Source: CAYPCH01 sp964409165
Lineage (GTDB): Bacteria; Bacillota; Clostridia; Acetivibrionales; Acetivibrionaceae
Assembly (NCBI GenBank): GCA_964409165.1
Contig: CAYPCH010000028.1
Coordinates: 1-33,786, forward strand
Direction: 5' to 3'
DNA: 33,786 nt
Below the pieces are notes generated by a model. The model was not told where the DNA came from and made no database searches. It was given only the letters and a program-made list of their open reading frames with translations. The translations under genes were made by a program, and so were the position numbers. This document shows positions 32,080-33,786 of the stretch, one piece after another. Every line of letters starts with the position of its first letter. Position 1 is the stretch's first letter.

Positions 32080-33027
32080 ATGCAATATATTGATCTTGGC
32101 AATACAGGATTAAAGGTTTCCAGACTTTGCTTCGGAGGTCTTATTATAGGTCCTCTTCAAGCAAATCTTTCCTATGATGAAGGTGCCGATATTATAATAA
32201 AAGCTTTGGATATGGGTGTAAACTTTATTGATACGGCAGAGCTGTACGGTACGTACCCACATATAAGGGAAGCTATTAGGAAAACGGGTAAAAAACCTAT
32301 AATAGCAACCAAATCCTATGCGTACTCAACGCAAGTTGCCAGAGAAAGTGTTGAAGCTGCAAGAAAGGGACTAGGGATTGATGTTATAGATATATTTATG
32401 CTTCATGAGCAGGAGAGCAGATTGACGTTACAAGGTCATAGAGAAGCACTCGAATACTACCTATCAATGAAGGAAAAGGGGATTATAAAAGCTGTGGGGG
32501 TGTCCACCCATAATATCGAAGTAGTAGAAGCTTGTGCATGTATGCCACAAGTCGATGTGATACACCCTATTATTAATAAATGCGGAATTGGCATTGGAGA
32601 TGGAACGATAAATCAAATGCTAAGTGCAGTAAAAAGGGCTTATGATGCAGGTAAAGGAATTTACGGCATGAAACCGTTGGGCGGAGGGAATCTTATAAGT
32701 TCTTACAAAGACAGCATGGATTTTATTTTGAACATACCCTATATACATTCTGTAGCAATGGGAATGCAGTCTGTTGAAGAAGTGATAATGAATGTATGCA
32801 CCTTCAATAATGAGGCGGTACCCGAAGATGTCAAATCGGCAGTTGCAGGCAGGAAAAGGCAGCTTCATATAGACTGGTGGTGTGAGGGCTGTGGGAAATG
32901 TGTTGACAGATGTAAACAGGGCGCACTTGATATTGTTGACGGAAAAGCAAAAGTGACGAAAGACCGTTGTGTTTTATGTAGCTACTGTGCAAGTGCATGT
33001 CCGGTTTTTGCCATAAAAGTGTGTTGA
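32080..33027 (+). CDS. Aldo/keto reductase with C-terminal 2x[4Fe-4S] ferredoxin-like domain
   Basis: The 315-residue protein begins MQYIDLGNTGLKVSRLCFGG. It keeps the aldo/keto reductase tetrad: Asp51 and Tyr56 (DTAELYG), Lys78 (ATKSY) and His109 (MLHE). The C-terminal region has two cysteine clusters, CEGCGKCVDRC and CVLCSYCASACP, typical of a bacterial ferredoxin with two [4Fe-4S] centres. Such proteins are common in anaerobes; the substrate is unknown. ATG 32080 (or 32077) follows GGTGG (32070-32074). A longer hydrophobic N terminus from 32035 would cross the terminator and is rejected. ruvX follows 30 bases downstream. Confidence 0.92.
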   Translation: MQYIDLGNTGLKVSRLCFGGLIIGPLQANLSYDEGADIIIKALDMGVNFIDTAELYGTYPHIREAIRKTGKKPIIATKSYAYSTQVARESVEAARKGLGIDVIDIFMLHEQESRLTLQGHREALEYYLSMKEKGIIKAVGVSTHNIEVVEACACMPQVDVIHPIINKCGIGIGDGTINQMLSAVKRAYDAGKGIYGMKPLGGGNLISSYKDSMDFILNIPYIHSVAMGMQSVEEVIMNVCTFNNEAVPEDVKSAVAGRKRQLHIDWWCEGCGKCVDRCKQGALDIVDGKAKVTKDRCVLCSYCASACPVFAIKVC

Positions 33028-33057
33028 GGTGGAGTAAGAGTAGATGGAGGTATATAA

Positions 33058-33480
33058 ATGCGCATAATGGGAATTGATTATGGTGACAGCAGAATTGGTA
33101 TTGCGGTGAGTGATCCTATGGGATGGACAGCGCAAGGACTTGAGACTATAAATTGGAAATATGATACTGAAGTTCCATTGACAAGGATTTCCGATCTTAT
33201 CGATCAGTATGAAGTAAATAAAATAATAATAGGATTTCCCAAAAATATGAATGGAACTTTAGGGTTTAGAGCAGAAAAGACGCTTCAATTTATTGAACAT
33301 CTGCAGAGCAGAATAAGCGGTATTGAAATAATAAAATGGGACGAAAGGCTTACTACTGTTGCTGCAAACAGAACAATGCAGGAAACCGGAGTCAGGAAAT
33401 CAAAGAAAAAACTTTATGTGGATCAGATAGCAGCTGTTTATATATTACAGGGTTATTTGGATAGCTTGGGTAATAAATGA
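33058..33480 (+). CDS. ruvX: RuvX / YqgF RNase H-like protein
   Basis: The 140-residue protein has the RNase H-like start MRIMGIDYGDSRIGIAVSD, with an active-site aspartate at residue 7, a middle VNKIIIGFPKNMNGTLG, WDERLTT with its catalytic acidic pair, and a C-terminal VDQIAAVYILQGYL. YqgF acts in 16S rRNA pre-processing (Gram-negatives) and RuvX is also a proposed Holliday-junction resolvase. GGAGG precedes ATG by 6-7 bases. It lies between the aldo/keto reductase and the DUF1292 gene, keeping part of the conserved ireB-ruvX-yrzB order. Confidence 0.94.
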   Translation: MRIMGIDYGDSRIGIAVSDPMGWTAQGLETINWKYDTEVPLTRISDLIDQYEVNKIIIGFPKNMNGTLGFRAEKTLQFIEHLQSRISGIEIIKWDERLTTVAANRTMQETGVRKSKKKLYVDQIAAVYILQGYLDSLGNK

Positions 33481-33567
33481 CATTTATGAACGTGTGAATA
33501 GTATTTTTTATTATTGAAAGAATAATTATATAGACAATTATTATTAATATTTTTTGGTAAAAAGCTA

Positions 33568-33594
33568 TTGGAATTATATATATTGTGGTATAAT
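33568..33594 (+). promoter_or_regulatory. Extended -10 promoter for the DUF1292 gene
   Basis: A perfect TATAAT (33589-33594) is preceded by TGG, forming an extended -10. TTGGAA (33568-33573) lies 15 bases upstream, a short spacing that the extended -10 could offset. It lies 35 bases before the DUF1292 start. Confidence 0.6.
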
Positions 33595-33628
33595 TTATAC
33601 TTATATAAAGTAAACGGAGGTATCAACT

Positions 33629-33786
33629 ATGTCTGAAGAGAGAGATGACTTAGTGGTTTTGGTAGATGAAGATGGTGGAGAAGTTGAGTTTGAACACCTT
33701 GACACCATTGAGTTTAATGGAAGTGAGTATGTTGTTCTTCTTCCGCTTGTGGAGGAAGAGGTAGAGGTAGAAGAAGAGGAAGAAGA
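33629..33786 (+). CDS. DUF1292 (YrzB-like) protein, cut by the window end
   Basis: The first 52 codons are present and the gene runs off the window. The N terminus MSEERDDLVVLVDEDGGEVE, followed by FEHLDTIEFNGSEYVVLLPL, is characteristic of DUF1292/YrzB, a small acidic protein of unknown function. A run of glutamates follows (VEEEVEVEEEEEE), so the visible part is strongly acidic. CGGAGG precedes ATG 33629 by about 8 bases. The complete family protein is usually 90-100 residues. Location after ruvX agrees with the common Firmicutes order. Confidence 0.9.
   Translation, partial: MSEERDDLVVLVDEDGGEVEFEHLDTIEFNGSEYVVLLPLVEEEVEVEEEEE

Noticed and set aside
1..33786. CRISPR array, insertion sequence, prophage or defence island
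   Set aside because: No regularly spaced repeats, transposase, integrase or phage-like genes were seen. Apart from the repeat element, the window is ordinary core chromosome.

Overview
The window is an AT-rich, low-GC Firmicutes chromosome segment from an endospore former. The marks of the group are spoIIAA-spoIIAB-sigF followed by a reduced spoVA operon, HPr kinase with HPr, WhiA, YvcK and IreB, frequent TTG/GTG starts and strong AGGAGG ribosome-binding sites. Gene content and order (hprK-PHP-murB-rapZ-yvcK, sigF-spoVA, gap-pgk-tpi-gpm-eno, secG-HD-rnr) point to the Clostridia, and I infer the Clostridium thermocellum / Acetivibrio group. I see no phage, insertion sequence or CRISPR array. 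This is mostly core chromosome.

Layout: (1) 28-306, two tRNA-Gly genes behind a perfect consensus promoter, then a terminator and copy 1 of a 72-bp intergenic repeat. (2) 744-9018, a cell-wall/carbon-control block: hprK, a PHP phosphoesterase, murB, rapZ, yvcK, a glycogen-debranching enzyme, whiA and ptsH. (3) 9146-13623, sporulation: spoIIA operon behind a SigH-type promoter and possible Spo0A boxes, a terminator after sigF that also carries the -35 of a SigG-like promoter, a 52-codon membrane ORF, then spoVAC, spoVAD, spoVAEB and spoVAEA. (4) 13926-17397, single genes: CheX-like, trmL, an M20 tripeptidase-like enzyme, a DUF2156 protein. (5) 17479-25444, lower glycolysis: gap and pgk-tpiA with separate promoters, repeat copy 2, gpmI, a reverse-strand DUF4349 lipoprotein, and eno. 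(6) 25547-29648, secG, an HD protein, rnr with an odd leader, DUF523. (7) 29765-33786, a reverse-strand HPr-like protein lacking the PTS histidine, mtaB, ireB, an aldo/keto reductase with a ferredoxin-like tail, ruvX, and the start of a DUF1292 gene cut by the window edge.

How they fit together: HprK, HPr (His15 and Ser46 present) and the His-less HPr-like protein together suggest carbon-catabolite signalling without, or beyond, sugar transport. YvcK, RapZ and MurB link carbon state to wall-precursor synthesis. YvcK and IreB families are both known targets of PASTA-type Ser/Thr kinases in other Firmicutes. The glycolytic genes cover glyceraldehyde-3-phosphate to phosphoenolpyruvate plus triose isomerisation.

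The best candidates for new biology are the duplicated hairpin element, the terminator/promoter overlap and small ORF between sigF and spoVAC, the His-less HPr-like protein, the rnr leader with a three-codon ORF, and the terminator placed directly ahead of the aldo/keto reductase. None is a proven new system. Each rests on sequence reading only.
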